Positions 43,726 through 52,220 of a stretch of DNA of 64,000 nucleotides are shown here, one piece after another; position 1 is the stretch's first letter; each line of letters opens with the position of its first letter. Made by a program: the position numbers and the translations under genes. Below the pieces are notes generated by a model. It searched no databases. It was given only the letters and a program-made list of their open reading frames with translations, and was not told where the DNA came from. The DNA lies in assembly GCA_002383485.1 (NCBI GenBank), contig DFYY01000053.1, forward strand, positions 85,617-149,616, in the 5' to 3' direction. This stretch comes from Bacteroidales bacterium UBA4070. GTDB lineage: Bacteria; Bacteroidota; Bacteroidia; Bacteroidales; VadinHA17.

Positions 43726-46700
43726 TTATTTGATTATTATTTTTTCCGTCACAGAATAACTGTCTCCGTAAAAACTGATGAAATACAATCCCGGAGCCAG
43801 TCCGGTGTCAAGTGTGAGGTCCGGGCCGTCATTCATAACCTTCCCGTTTAACTGTATGTTTCCGCGAATGTCGGTTATCTCCAGGCGGTTAACATGTGAG
43901 GGAAGGTTTTCAACAGTGATGGTGCCGGTTGACGGGTTGGGCCGGATAACCAGGTCATCGTCAGCCCTGACCGCGTGAACAGCAGTCACTTCGTTGTTGA
44001 TGGCAAGTGTCTTTGTCCCTGGTTCAACAAGCACGCAGACAGCCGAGAGCGGTGGAAGGATAATCCTTATCTCTTCACCTGTGCCTGTGGCATTTGCCTT
44101 TAACGTCTCATAGTTGTCCGGCCCGCCTGCCTCGAGGTTGTTGCTTGTTCCGTTGACGAAAACCTTTCTTGAGAAGTCCACTCCCTCAGTGCCTGTCAGG
44201 GTATAGGTATAGAATTTCTCACCCACTCCGTAATCCTTCAGGTTAAGCCGTACAACCTTGCGTACTTTTGTTGTGTTCACCATTGATGCGCCGATGTGGC
44301 CGGAGCTGAAAGCAGTGGGAGTGATCACCACCCCCTGGGCGCCGGTGACAGTCGAGTTCAGCAGCACGTCTCCCGTATGTCTGCGCATATAGTAGAGATG
44401 ATAGAATGCCGGATGAGGAGTGTAATTCGGGATGAACGGTTCGTTATACGCGAACATCCCGTGATCATTGCCGTTATCCCAGCCGTTGGCGAGGTCCCAG
44501 CGGCAGGCTGCCCCGAAACCTGATCTGATCATCTCACCGGTTGCCAGGACAGCCTGCATGCCGTTGGCGTGCGAGACAGCCTGGTTGGAGCCTGTGGCAA
44601 AGATGTTGTACTCAGTCATAGCCACCGGCAGCTTCGGCATTCCGGCGGCTTCAACGGTTGCCCAGACATAATTCTTGTATCCTTCAGTCTTGTTGTAAGA
44701 ACTCAGCACTGTTGCCACATCCGAGTTTGTGTTATAGGGCGTATAGTAGCTGTGAACCACGTAGAAGTCTGCGATATCGCCAACCTGTGCCGCCACACCC
44801 GCGTTCCACGAGTTGTTTGTGGAGGCAGCCTCCACCATTACAACACCGATTTTTATCTCTTTGCCTGTCTCGGCCGCCGCTGCCTTCATCGAGTCTATAA
44901 AGACCCTGCAGTGCCTGCCGTACAGGTCAGGGGTAATATATTCAGGTTGTCCGTCCTTATTGAGACTTCGGTCAATACGATATCCGGCCTCCCAGCTTCC
45001 GAAGACCTCGTTGCCTATCTCCCAGAACTTAGTCCTGCCGTTGTCATACCGTACCCAGTCAGCAGCCAGATGGGCTGCCTGTGCCACGGGATTGTCACTT
45101 GTGCCATACCTGGCATAACCGTAGTTTACAGTTATCATCCCTGTAATGCCTGCCTTGCTGAGTATGCTGTAGAATGAGTCGACATGCATTGTCCAGTTCT
45201 CTGCCCTCTGCCCGTACCACGGCCAGGTGGTGTTTGAGGGGTCGTTGAGGAGGACAGCCGGTACATCCGGGGGCCGCTGGTTGACACCCCTGTTCCAGAA
45301 AAAGGCATCGGAGGTGCTGCCGCCGGGACCTCGCATCACTCCCTGATCCCGGTTGGTAATGTTCTTCATCAGGGTGGCATTGTCTGACATCGGCCCTGTC
45401 CATAGATTGGCATTGTCACCAAACAGGTAGGGTGACACTTTTGTAAGGGTGTCAGCAAAGTCAACGGTAACGGCAACAGTAACCGGATCGGTCACTGCCG
45501 GAACATCAGAATAGTCAGGCACAACGGCAGCACGGGGCTTCCAGCCGGCCATGAAGAAGCCCTGGGGATAAGCGCTGTAGTCAGGCTCATCGCTCAGGGG
45601 ATAATTTTTCAGGTCCGGCATCTCGTCAAGAGTCACTACATAGTCATGTGCCATCACCTTCTGCCAGTGGCTTAAAGGGTTCATTATACCGTCGCGGATG
45701 AATGAGCCGTACCAGGGCATGAACCATGACCAGTGGGCTCTGTCAGCAACAAGGTTGTCAGGATCGGGAACCGGACCGTTCTCGCTGAGAGTGATAAGCT
45801 TACTGCCCCCGAACTTCTCTTTAATTGCATTGTATGTAAGCACCTGCGAGCTGAAGTCTCCGTCAGCTGCGTAAATATCGGCGCCGAGTATGTCAACATA
45901 CTCATCGCCCGGATACCATTCCAGATTATTGGCTGCTGCATCGGTGGTCCACACCCAGATGAGGTTCTTCAGTCCGTGGTGGATTACCAGACGGTCATGC
46001 ATCAGACGCCAGAGGGCTTTGCAGGGTTCAGGACCCTTTGCACCCCACCAGAACCAGCCACCGGAGGCCTCATGCAGAGGTCTGAACAGGACAGGAATTT
46101 TGTCGTTGTTAAGTTGTTTAAGGTATACTGCAATGATGTCGATATCACTGAGCATTGCCTGGTATTCGGCCGATGTTGTCTCTGTGATCTTAGCTATGTC
46201 AAATGAGGTGCCGGTGGTGTAGAACTCCTCCGTTGCGCGGGACGGATCGCGCCAGTGCCAGCAGATGGCCGCCAGTCCGTTGCTGTTGTACCAGTTCCGG
46301 GCTTCATTGACAACGATTGATTTGTCATACCAGCTGTAGTTGCGGGTATGATTCATGAAGTCGAGGCCTATGAGAGCCGGGTAGCGGCCGGTCTGTAAAA
46401 AAAGCCATTCCGCCTCCTCCTTCGCATTGAGGCTCATGGCGCCTGAGTGTATCTTGTGAGTGAAACTGTCCATAAGGTAGCTCCAGAGCCTTCTCGTCTC
46501 ACTGTGAGGTGACGGTGTTGACAGATTATAGGGCAGTTGCACTGTCACCTCCGGGTCACTGTCCGGTTCAATCCGGAAGTAGTCGAGCAGGAACCAGCCC
46601 CAGCTCTTGGTTAAAGTGAGAGTGTTGAGGCCATCCTTCAGCCATATCTTGCCGAATGAAACCTCGGTGAAGGCGGCTGAAGCGGGAAATGAGACCTCTG

Positions 46701-46992
46701 CGGTGCTGCCGTTGATCCCGAGGATGTTCTTCTTGTCGCCGTAGGGTGCGGCATATCCGATCCAGAGCCGGTACCATCCACCCTGCGCCAGGGGGAATGA
46801 TAAAGATACCGCGTCTCCGTCATTCTGAAATATACCGACATATCCTGTTCCCGAAAAACCGGCCACGGATGTCTGGACGGAAAGTGCCCCTGTCAGGGTA
46901 CCGTTTTCTGCTTCGTATTTGGTGCTCTGCGCTGCAGCAGTGAGGCTTCCGGACAACAGCAATATCGTGAGCACTCTGAAAAACAATTTCAT
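43726..46992 (-). CDS. Modular CBM35-GH26-clan GH-A glycosidase with T9SS tail
   Basis: A 1088-residue secreted enzyme. Order: signal peptide (~1-22); CBM35-like module (~25-148, YEAENGTL...LDYFRIEP); GH26 barrel (~150-500) with acid/base in RPLHEASGGWFWWG (~305) and nucleophile in LITLSENGP (~401). A second catalytic domain (~510-1000) is of clan GH-A, GH51/GH44/GH39-like, with RGPGGSTSDAFFWNR, acid/base in FWEIGNEVFGSWE (~661) and nucleophile in MTEYNIFATG (~792). The last ~75 residues are a type A T9SS sorting domain (IRPNPSTGTITVENL...). It would be exported through T9SS and act on mannan-type polymers outside the cell. The family of the second domain is uncertain. Confidence 0.85.
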   Translation of the reverse strand: MKLFFRVLTILLLSGSLTAAAQSTKYEAENGTLTGALSVQTSVAGFSGTGYVGIFQNDGDAVSLSFPLAQGGWYRLWIGYAAPYGDKKNILGINGSTAEVSFPASAAFTEVSFGKIWLKDGLNTLTLTKSWGWFLLDYFRIEPDSDPEVTVQLPYNLSTPSPHSETRRLWSYLMDSFTHKIHSGAMSLNAKEEAEWLFLQTGRYPALIGLDFMNHTRNYSWYDKSIVVNEARNWYNSNGLAAICWHWRDPSRATEEFYTTGTSFDIAKITETTSAEYQAMLSDIDIIAVYLKQLNNDKIPVLFRPLHEASGGWFWWGAKGPEPCKALWRLMHDRLVIHHGLKNLIWVWTTDAAANNLEWYPGDEYVDILGADIYAADGDFSSQVLTYNAIKEKFGGSKLITLSENGPVPDPDNLVADRAHWSWFMPWYGSFIRDGIMNPLSHWQKVMAHDYVVTLDEMPDLKNYPLSDEPDYSAYPQGFFMAGWKPRAAVVPDYSDVPAVTDPVTVAVTVDFADTLTKVSPYLFGDNANLWTGPMSDNATLMKNITNRDQGVMRGPGGSTSDAFFWNRGVNQRPPDVPAVLLNDPSNTTWPWYGQRAENWTMHVDSFYSILSKAGITGMITVNYGYARYGTSDNPVAQAAHLAADWVRYDNGRTKFWEIGNEVFGSWEAGYRIDRSLNKDGQPEYITPDLYGRHCRVFIDSMKAAAAETGKEIKIGVVMVEAASTNNSWNAGVAAQVGDIADFYVVHSYYTPYNTNSDVATVLSSYNKTEGYKNYVWATVEAAGMPKLPVAMTEYNIFATGSNQAVSHANGMQAVLATGEMIRSGFGAACRWDLANGWDNGNDHGMFAYNEPFIPNYTPHPAFYHLYYMRRHTGDVLLNSTVTGAQGVVITPTAFSSGHIGASMVNTTKVRKVVRLNLKDYGVGEKFYTYTLTGTEGVDFSRKVFVNGTSNNLEAGGPDNYETLKANATGTGEEIRIILPPLSAVCVLVEPGTKTLAINNEVTAVHAVRADDDLVIRPNPSTGTITVENLPSHVNRLEITDIRGNIQLNGKVMNDGPDLTLDTGLAPGLYFISFYGDSYSVTEKIIIK

Positions 46993-47022
46993 ATGACAGG
47001 GTTGTTGACTCTGATATTAAAT

Positions 47023-47068
47023 ACAAAGGGTATCTCAATTTAGTGATAAAATCTGAGATACCCTTTGT
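47023..47068. repeat. Intercistronic hairpin (15-base stem)
   Basis: ACAAAGGGTATCTCA pairs perfectly with TGAGATACCCTTTGT across a 16-base loop, between the six-TIG lipoprotein gene and the modular GH26 gene. No T run follows on the minus strand, so it looks more like an RNA-stability or partial read-through element than a full terminator. Confidence 0.7.
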
Positions 47069-47101
47069 TTCGAATTAAATGGCTGACCTAATCAATCACC
47101 A

Positions 47102-49234
47102 CTATTTATGTTCAAACCTGATATTATCAATGTACAGGCCTGTAAGGTCCATATTCACTCCGGTCCAGAGGGTCATCCCCCAGTCGCCGCTGGCAGGAAT
47201 CACTGCCGGCAGTGCAGTGTAGGTGGCAAGGTCAAAGGTGATTGTTATCCAGCCCGGGGTTGACCAGCTGCCGTCTCCATTCTGAATACCAAGATGGCCT
47301 ATATCGAAATCCGTCCCGGCAAGTTTCATTGTAAACGAACCCGTCCCGGCAGCGAAAGGCCTGGTAATATTTACATCCATCTTAAGGTAGTGGTCAGCCT
47401 TCGTCACTGAGGGTTTGGGCAACTGAGGGTGATTGCATCCCCAGATCCAGGTCCATCCGTTTAGTGCGGGCAGAACACCATGCATGTAATTGCCTGATAT
47501 TGCAATTGAAGGGTCGCTGCCAAGTTCGACAGCACTGCCCCAGTTATCCCAGCTGAGATCATGACCGCCAAGTCCAACTTCGAAGTCGTTGATCATCAGG
47601 GCAGGATCAACAACAGGGTCAGTACCACCGAAGAATATCTGCGGGAAGATCCCCTGTTCTCCTTCGTAGGTGAGGATTCCGATTGTACCGTATCCGCGTG
47701 TGACATTCATCGGAACGTAAACCTCGATCTTCGTGTCAGTTTTGACGCCGTAGGCTGTTGCCGTGACATTTCCGGGGAATATCAGCTCCTTTACCAGCAG
47801 CATGTTTGTGCCGTTGATGGTCAGTATCTTTCCGGGTTCACCACGGAACTCCGTATAGGAACCGAATGTCGGCAGGTTTGCCAGCAGTGTCAGATCTATG
47901 GCGGAGACAACCTGTGTCCCGTTTTTGGATACAATTGTAATCTTGCCGGTCTTGGCTCCGACGGGAACTGTTACTGCAAGTGAGGTGGCAGTCCTTGCAC
48001 CTATTGTTCCCTCAATGTCTCCGGCGAAGATGACTTTCGTAACAAGGTCAAGGTCAGAGCCTGAAATGGTAATGTTTGTATTGGCTTTGGCCGATGTGGG
48101 ACTGAATGATGAGAAGACCGGAACAATCATAGTAAGATTAGGACCGGTGATCTCCTTGTCTGCCCTGGTGAAAAAGCTCACAACACCGTCAACGGCGTCA
48201 TCCGGAACAGTCACCAGGATCTGGGTGGCGGTGCCGCCGGCCTTGATTGTACCCTGTTTGTTCCCGCCGAAGATGACACGGGAAATCAGGTCAAGGTCGG
48301 TTCCTGTAACCGTTATATCCTGTCCGTTTTTAAGTGTAACGGGAGTGACAGTAACTGTTGGAATAACCATGACAAGGTCAACTGTAGTAGATACCTCGAC
48401 ACCTGATGCAGGAACCATGATCACCTTACCGTCTTTGGTGTCTTCAGGCACCGAAATGACAATCTGTGTGGCAGTGTGTGATTCGAAGTCTGCGGCCTCA
48501 ATCACCTTGCCGCCGCCAAGCTTGACGGAAAGTACCAGGTCAAGATTTGTACCGGCAATTGTCAGACTGGTACCGGCCTTGACGGGGTTCGGGGTCACCG
48601 AGGTGAAAGCAGGCAGCGTCACGTTGAGGGTGGCAGCCGAGTATACTATGATAGGCTCCTCCTCTCCGTTGGAAACTGCTATCTTGCCTGTCTGAGCCTC
48701 AGCCGGCACCACCAGTTTTATCTCGGTGCGTGTATGACTGGTGAAGTCATCCTCGTTCACAGTAACACGGTCAGTAAGTATAACCTCTCCTACCAGGTTG
48801 AGGTAGTCCCCGGCAATTGTCAGTTCGTCTCCTGCCTTGACAGTAGCAGGGGTGAAACTTGCAATTGAGATGGGTTCTGAATAACCTATAGTGGTCTTTG
48901 TGGTGATATTGCCGTCAGGCGTTTTCAGAACCACAAAACCCGGCATTGCCTCCTGAGGAACAGTCAGGATGAGCAGACCAGATTCCTTTTTGGTGAATGT
49001 AGTGATGGTGATGTCGTCAGGCAGCACTACGGCTGTCACTTTGTCAAGGTTCACCCCGATGAATTTCAGTTCGGCTCCCCTGGCTATAGGCATAGGTCCG
49101 AAGCTGTAGAGAGCCACCTTGGTATCTTCCTCTTCCTTGCCCTCGCATGAGGTGACAAGGAGACCGGCGCTGACCACGCAGAGTGTCGCGATGAACAGGG
49201 CCCAGGTGCGGAATTTTATCTGAATTTTATGCAT
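47102..49234 (-). CDS. Surface glycan-binding lipoprotein with six TIG/IPT repeats
   Basis: A 710-residue lipoprotein (lipobox VTSC, Cys ~30). Six Ig-like TIG/IPT repeats run from ~45 to ~540, each with a pattern such as AGTSLTIAGTNLDLVLSVKL and a closing VPxxAxxGxV stretch. The C-terminal ~165 residues form a separate beta domain rich in aromatic residues (HDLSWDNWGSAVELG, LNGWTWIWGCNHPQLP) that resembles the glycan-binding domain of SGBP-B/SusE-like proteins. The rod of TIG units probably holds this domain away from the membrane. Position after SusC/SusD in the operon fits that role. The ligand is presumably the PUL's beta-glycan. Confidence 0.85.
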   Translation of the reverse strand: MHKIQIKFRTWALFIATLCVVSAGLLVTSCEGKEEEDTKVALYSFGPMPIARGAELKFIGVNLDKVTAVVLPDDITITTFTKKESGLLILTVPQEAMPGFVVLKTPDGNITTKTTIGYSEPISIASFTPATVKAGDELTIAGDYLNLVGEVILTDRVTVNEDDFTSHTRTEIKLVVPAEAQTGKIAVSNGEEEPIIVYSAATLNVTLPAFTSVTPNPVKAGTSLTIAGTNLDLVLSVKLGGGKVIEAADFESHTATQIVISVPEDTKDGKVIMVPASGVEVSTTVDLVMVIPTVTVTPVTLKNGQDITVTGTDLDLISRVIFGGNKQGTIKAGGTATQILVTVPDDAVDGVVSFFTRADKEITGPNLTMIVPVFSSFSPTSAKANTNITISGSDLDLVTKVIFAGDIEGTIGARTATSLAVTVPVGAKTGKITIVSKNGTQVVSAIDLTLLANLPTFGSYTEFRGEPGKILTINGTNMLLVKELIFPGNVTATAYGVKTDTKIEVYVPMNVTRGYGTIGILTYEGEQGIFPQIFFGGTDPVVDPALMINDFEVGLGGHDLSWDNWGSAVELGSDPSIAISGNYMHGVLPALNGWTWIWGCNHPQLPKPSVTKADHYLKMDVNITRPFAAGTGSFTMKLAGTDFDIGHLGIQNGDGSWSTPGWITITFDLATYTALPAVIPASGDWGMTLWTGVNMDLTGLYIDNIRFEHK

Positions 49235-49257
49235 TGCAATTCGTTTTTCAGTTTATA

Positions 49258-50487
49258 TTACCTCGGTACAACGCGTATGTTGTCTATGCATATGTGCGGG
49301 TTGCAGTCCTTGCCTGCCACGCCGCCGTGCCATACGTAGAATGTAAGCCCGCGAATCATGTCAAGGGTCAGTTTGTTGGCACTTGCCGAACCGTCGAAGC
49401 TGTAGTTGAACTCTGACAGCGGGTATGAAATCGTTGTCCAACCGTTAGTCTTGTAGGTACCTGTCTCCTTCCATGGATTCCATACACCCCTTGGATAAGA
49501 GCCGTCAGCAATGTAGCTGTTTGATCCCGTGATGGAATAAGGAGTAAAGATCATCTGCATCGCACCTGACTCCCATGGTTCAACCACGTTGATCTCAAAC
49601 TTGATCTCGCCGTCTTTCGGCTCGCCGGTGTAAACGGGTACATCAGGCCTGCCGTTGGCCTGGGGCCAAAGGTTGAAGCTGAAGCCATCCTCGTTCCATG
49701 TTGAGCCTGCACCGCCTGCCATTGCACCGGAGAACCGGACATAATTGCCGGCAATTCCTTCAGGGTTGGCGCTGCCAATAACCCCTGAACGCCAGCCTCC
49801 GGCGGCAGTCAGGTCATCAAAGTTAAGGATGATGTTCCTGTCATCACGGAAGAAGAAACGTGAGCGGGTGGCACCGTAGAGTGACTTAACCTGAATCTGG
49901 CCGGGACCGACACCGGAAGGCACCGTAACATGTATCTCGCTTATTGTCGAGCTGACGATGGTTCCGGGCACGTTCCCCGGAAACAGCACCGTAAGTGGCG
50001 AAGCCGGGTCATCAACGAAATAATTTCCCTTGATGACAGCCGTTTCACCGTCAGCCACATACTCGCATACCATCCTGTCAACCAAAGGAGCAGGAACGTC
50101 TACCCCGAAAGTATACTTAAGAGTATCCTTCTTGTTCATGTTGATAAGGTACATGTAGTTGGTAACCGTGGCCGGGATCACTTCCGGCACTGAAACCAGG
50201 ATGGATGCCGGGGTCACCAGGTTGGGATTCAGGGCAGCTCTCTGGTCATTGAACCAAATCTCATCAACATTCTCCAGGTTCTTTCCTATGATGGCGATAT
50301 TGTCTCCCATGAAGGCATGTGCCACCAGCGAATCGGACTTGGCGGGATCTGTCTTGCGGATGTAGAAGATCTCAGGCATAAGCATCTCTTCCTCATTGCC
50401 TTCGCATGCCTGGAACACCATTCCTGCGGCTCCCGTTACAAGCAGAAGCAGGAATGCCGGTAATATATTATTGATTATCTTTTTCAT
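49258..50487 (-). CDS. Surface glycan-binding lipoprotein with TIG domains (SGBP-B-like)
   Basis: A 409-residue lipoprotein from the ATG at 50487, which opens a good signal (MKKIINNILPAFLLLLVTGA, lipobox FQAC); a longer in-frame start at 50529 would put charged residues before the signal. One or two TIG-like domains (~50-210) precede a C-terminal beta domain (~215-409) with FSFNLWPQANGRPDVPV and FYVWHGG. That domain is similar in style to the end of the larger neighbour and to xyloglucan-binding SGBP-B proteins. It is probably on the cell surface next to the SusCD complex. The two lipoproteins look like products of duplication with different repeat numbers. Confidence 0.85.
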   Translation of the reverse strand: MKKIINNILPAFLLLLVTGAAGMVFQACEGNEEEMLMPEIFYIRKTDPAKSDSLVAHAFMGDNIAIIGKNLENVDEIWFNDQRAALNPNLVTPASILVSVPEVIPATVTNYMYLINMNKKDTLKYTFGVDVPAPLVDRMVCEYVADGETAVIKGNYFVDDPASPLTVLFPGNVPGTIVSSTISEIHVTVPSGVGPGQIQVKSLYGATRSRFFFRDDRNIILNFDDLTAAGGWRSGVIGSANPEGIAGNYVRFSGAMAGGAGSTWNEDGFSFNLWPQANGRPDVPVYTGEPKDGEIKFEINVVEPWESGAMQMIFTPYSITGSNSYIADGSYPRGVWNPWKETGTYKTNGWTTISYPLSEFNYSFDGSASANKLTLDMIRGLTFYVWHGGVAGKDCNPHICIDNIRVVPR

Positions 50488-50522
50488 GTGTTGATAATAT
50501 TTATTTCTATGGTCACATGGAG

Positions 50523-50576
50523 CCCGCACGTCATGCAGACTTTTCTATTGCCAGAAATTTCCTTGAAACGTGCGGG
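50523..50576. repeat. Intercistronic inverted repeat after susD
   Basis: CCCGCACGT (50523-50531) and ACGTGCGGG (50568-50576) can form a nine-base GC-rich stem with a 36-base loop in the 107-base gap between the susD stop and the TIG lipoprotein start. It may stabilise the susCD transcript or reduce read-through; no T run follows. Confidence 0.6.
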
Positions 50577-50594
50577 GTTCATATCAGGTATCAT

Positions 50595-52202
50595 CTATTT
50601 GGTGTAATAGGGTTCCGGATCATCATCAAGCCTGGGGTCCTGAAGCACCTCTGAAGCAGGTATCGGGAGGAACATCTTGTCCTCGGTAAAATCGGTCACA
50701 CGGACCAGATTGCCGGGTATTGTTCCCCTGTTCTGAGCCTCTATGATCTGCTTTGCCCTGGCGAAGCCCTGGCGGGTTATATCAAACCAGTAATCGCCTT
50801 CAAAGGCAAATTCTACCCTGCGCTCCTTCATGATGTCATCAATCGTGAGAACACTCTTTGTCGGCAGTCCGGCGCGCAGACGCACCTTGTTGAATGCTTC
50901 AAGTGCGGTTACATCACTGGTTGATGCTGCCTCTCCCAGGGTTGCCTCGGCATAGATCAGAAGGATATCCGCATAGCGAAGCATCATGAAATTGATGCCT
51001 GTGTTCATGCCGATGACCTGCTCACCGCCGTACTTCTGACCCGGGCCGACAACGTATTTGGCTATCGTTGACCTGGTGCCGTTGAGAGAGCCTCCCTGGT
51101 TGGTCGGCTGAATTGTATCATACCTGAACCCGTTCTTCATGAACTCGTTGTAGGCTGCATCATTGGCTGCAAAGGAGCCGTCAGCCTGTGGCAGCTTCCG
51201 GGGTACCCACTGCGGCATGGTCCATCCGTGTTCCATGATGGAGCCTGCACGCCTCTTGTCATTGGGCTCATATGCAGCCCTGAGATCAAGTGAAGGCCTG
51301 TAAAGCTCCCACATCTGAGCCTCATCTGTCTGCAGGCTTGAGGGTCCGCGGTCAGGATTAAGCTGGTTGCCCGAGCCCCAGGGGTTCATTGTAGCCTGAT
51401 GCTGAACCGCAAACAGAGTTTCGATATTGTTGTTGTTTGCACTCGAGTTGAACATTGCACGGTAATCGGGGAAAAGATCATACTGCTCTGACTCTATCAC
51501 CTCCCACGCCTTGGCCTTCGCATTGGCATAGTCCTTCTGATAGAGATAGAGCTTGGCCATCATTCCTTTTGCGGAGTATTTGGTCACCCTGCCGGGAACA
51601 TCAGTCTCGGGGAGCCCTGCTTCTGCAAGCTGAAGCTCCTCAAGGGCGAAGCGGAGAACATCCTCCTGGAAATAACGGGGGATGTTGAAGTCGCCCGTGA
51701 GCGCTATTGCACCCGGGTCAGTTACGATGGGGGCATGACCCCATATGCGTGCAATATAGAAATAGACCGTTCCCCTCAGGAAATGACACTCGGCAATTGC
51801 CGGATCAAGAATGGAGGCGTCACCGCCGTCAGCCTTCTTCTGCTCAAAAGTGGCAATCAGCGAACTTGTCCACCCGTTGACCTTGTAGAAGGCTTTCCAT
51901 GAGTCGGAAAGACGCACCGAGGTGGCAGAGACAGTCATCTGAGAAAACGGAGTATCATCACCGTTCCAGGTGTGCTCGTTGCCTGACAGGATCTCGCCTA
52001 TGCAGTCCAGGGCACGTGCCTCGTAGCCAGACCATGCCAGTCCTGAATAGATGGTGCTCGTCGCAGCCCTCACCTCGTCTGCAGTGTTGTAATAGTTGCT
52101 CACCGTAAGACCCGAAAGAGAGGGGCGCTCGATGAACGACTCGCTGCATGATGCAAGTGTTGCGGCCAGGATTGCAATAAAGTATATAAATCTGTTTTTC
52201 AT
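50595..52202 (-). CDS. SusD-like outer-membrane starch/glycan-binding lipoprotein
   Basis: A 535-residue RagB/SusD-family lipoprotein (lipobox LASC, Cys ~19). The N-terminal SusD-like region includes VSNYYNTADEVRAATSTIYS. The long helical TPR scaffold includes FLRGTVYFYIARIWGHAPIV and ITRQGFARAKQ. The C-terminal end has MMLRYADILLIYAEA, the RagB/SusD signature, and the final FLPIPASEVLQDPRLDDDP. It caps the SusC transporter and binds the target glycan at the cell surface. It follows susC by 18 bases. The substrate is not deducible from the sequence. Confidence 0.97.
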   Translation of the reverse strand: MKNRFIYFIAILAATLASCSESFIERPSLSGLTVSNYYNTADEVRAATSTIYSGLAWSGYEARALDCIGEILSGNEHTWNGDDTPFSQMTVSATSVRLSDSWKAFYKVNGWTSSLIATFEQKKADGGDASILDPAIAECHFLRGTVYFYIARIWGHAPIVTDPGAIALTGDFNIPRYFQEDVLRFALEELQLAEAGLPETDVPGRVTKYSAKGMMAKLYLYQKDYANAKAKAWEVIESEQYDLFPDYRAMFNSSANNNNIETLFAVQHQATMNPWGSGNQLNPDRGPSSLQTDEAQMWELYRPSLDLRAAYEPNDKRRAGSIMEHGWTMPQWVPRKLPQADGSFAANDAAYNEFMKNGFRYDTIQPTNQGGSLNGTRSTIAKYVVGPGQKYGGEQVIGMNTGINFMMLRYADILLIYAEATLGEAASTSDVTALEAFNKVRLRAGLPTKSVLTIDDIMKERRVEFAFEGDYWFDITRQGFARAKQIIEAQNRGTIPGNLVRVTDFTEDKMFLPIPASEVLQDPRLDDDPEPYYTK

Positions 52203-52220
52203 GATCTTATATTTTAGTCA

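Noticed and set aside
47898..48695. Plus-strand open frame of 265 codons, rich in Val/Thr/Ser
   Set aside because: This is the complement of the repeated TIG domains; its low-complexity look reflects the repeats on the other strand.
49258..50529. Longer start for the TIG lipoprotein
   Set aside because: The added 14 residues are polar and precede a perfect lipoprotein signal; they would also overlap the inverted repeat after susD.
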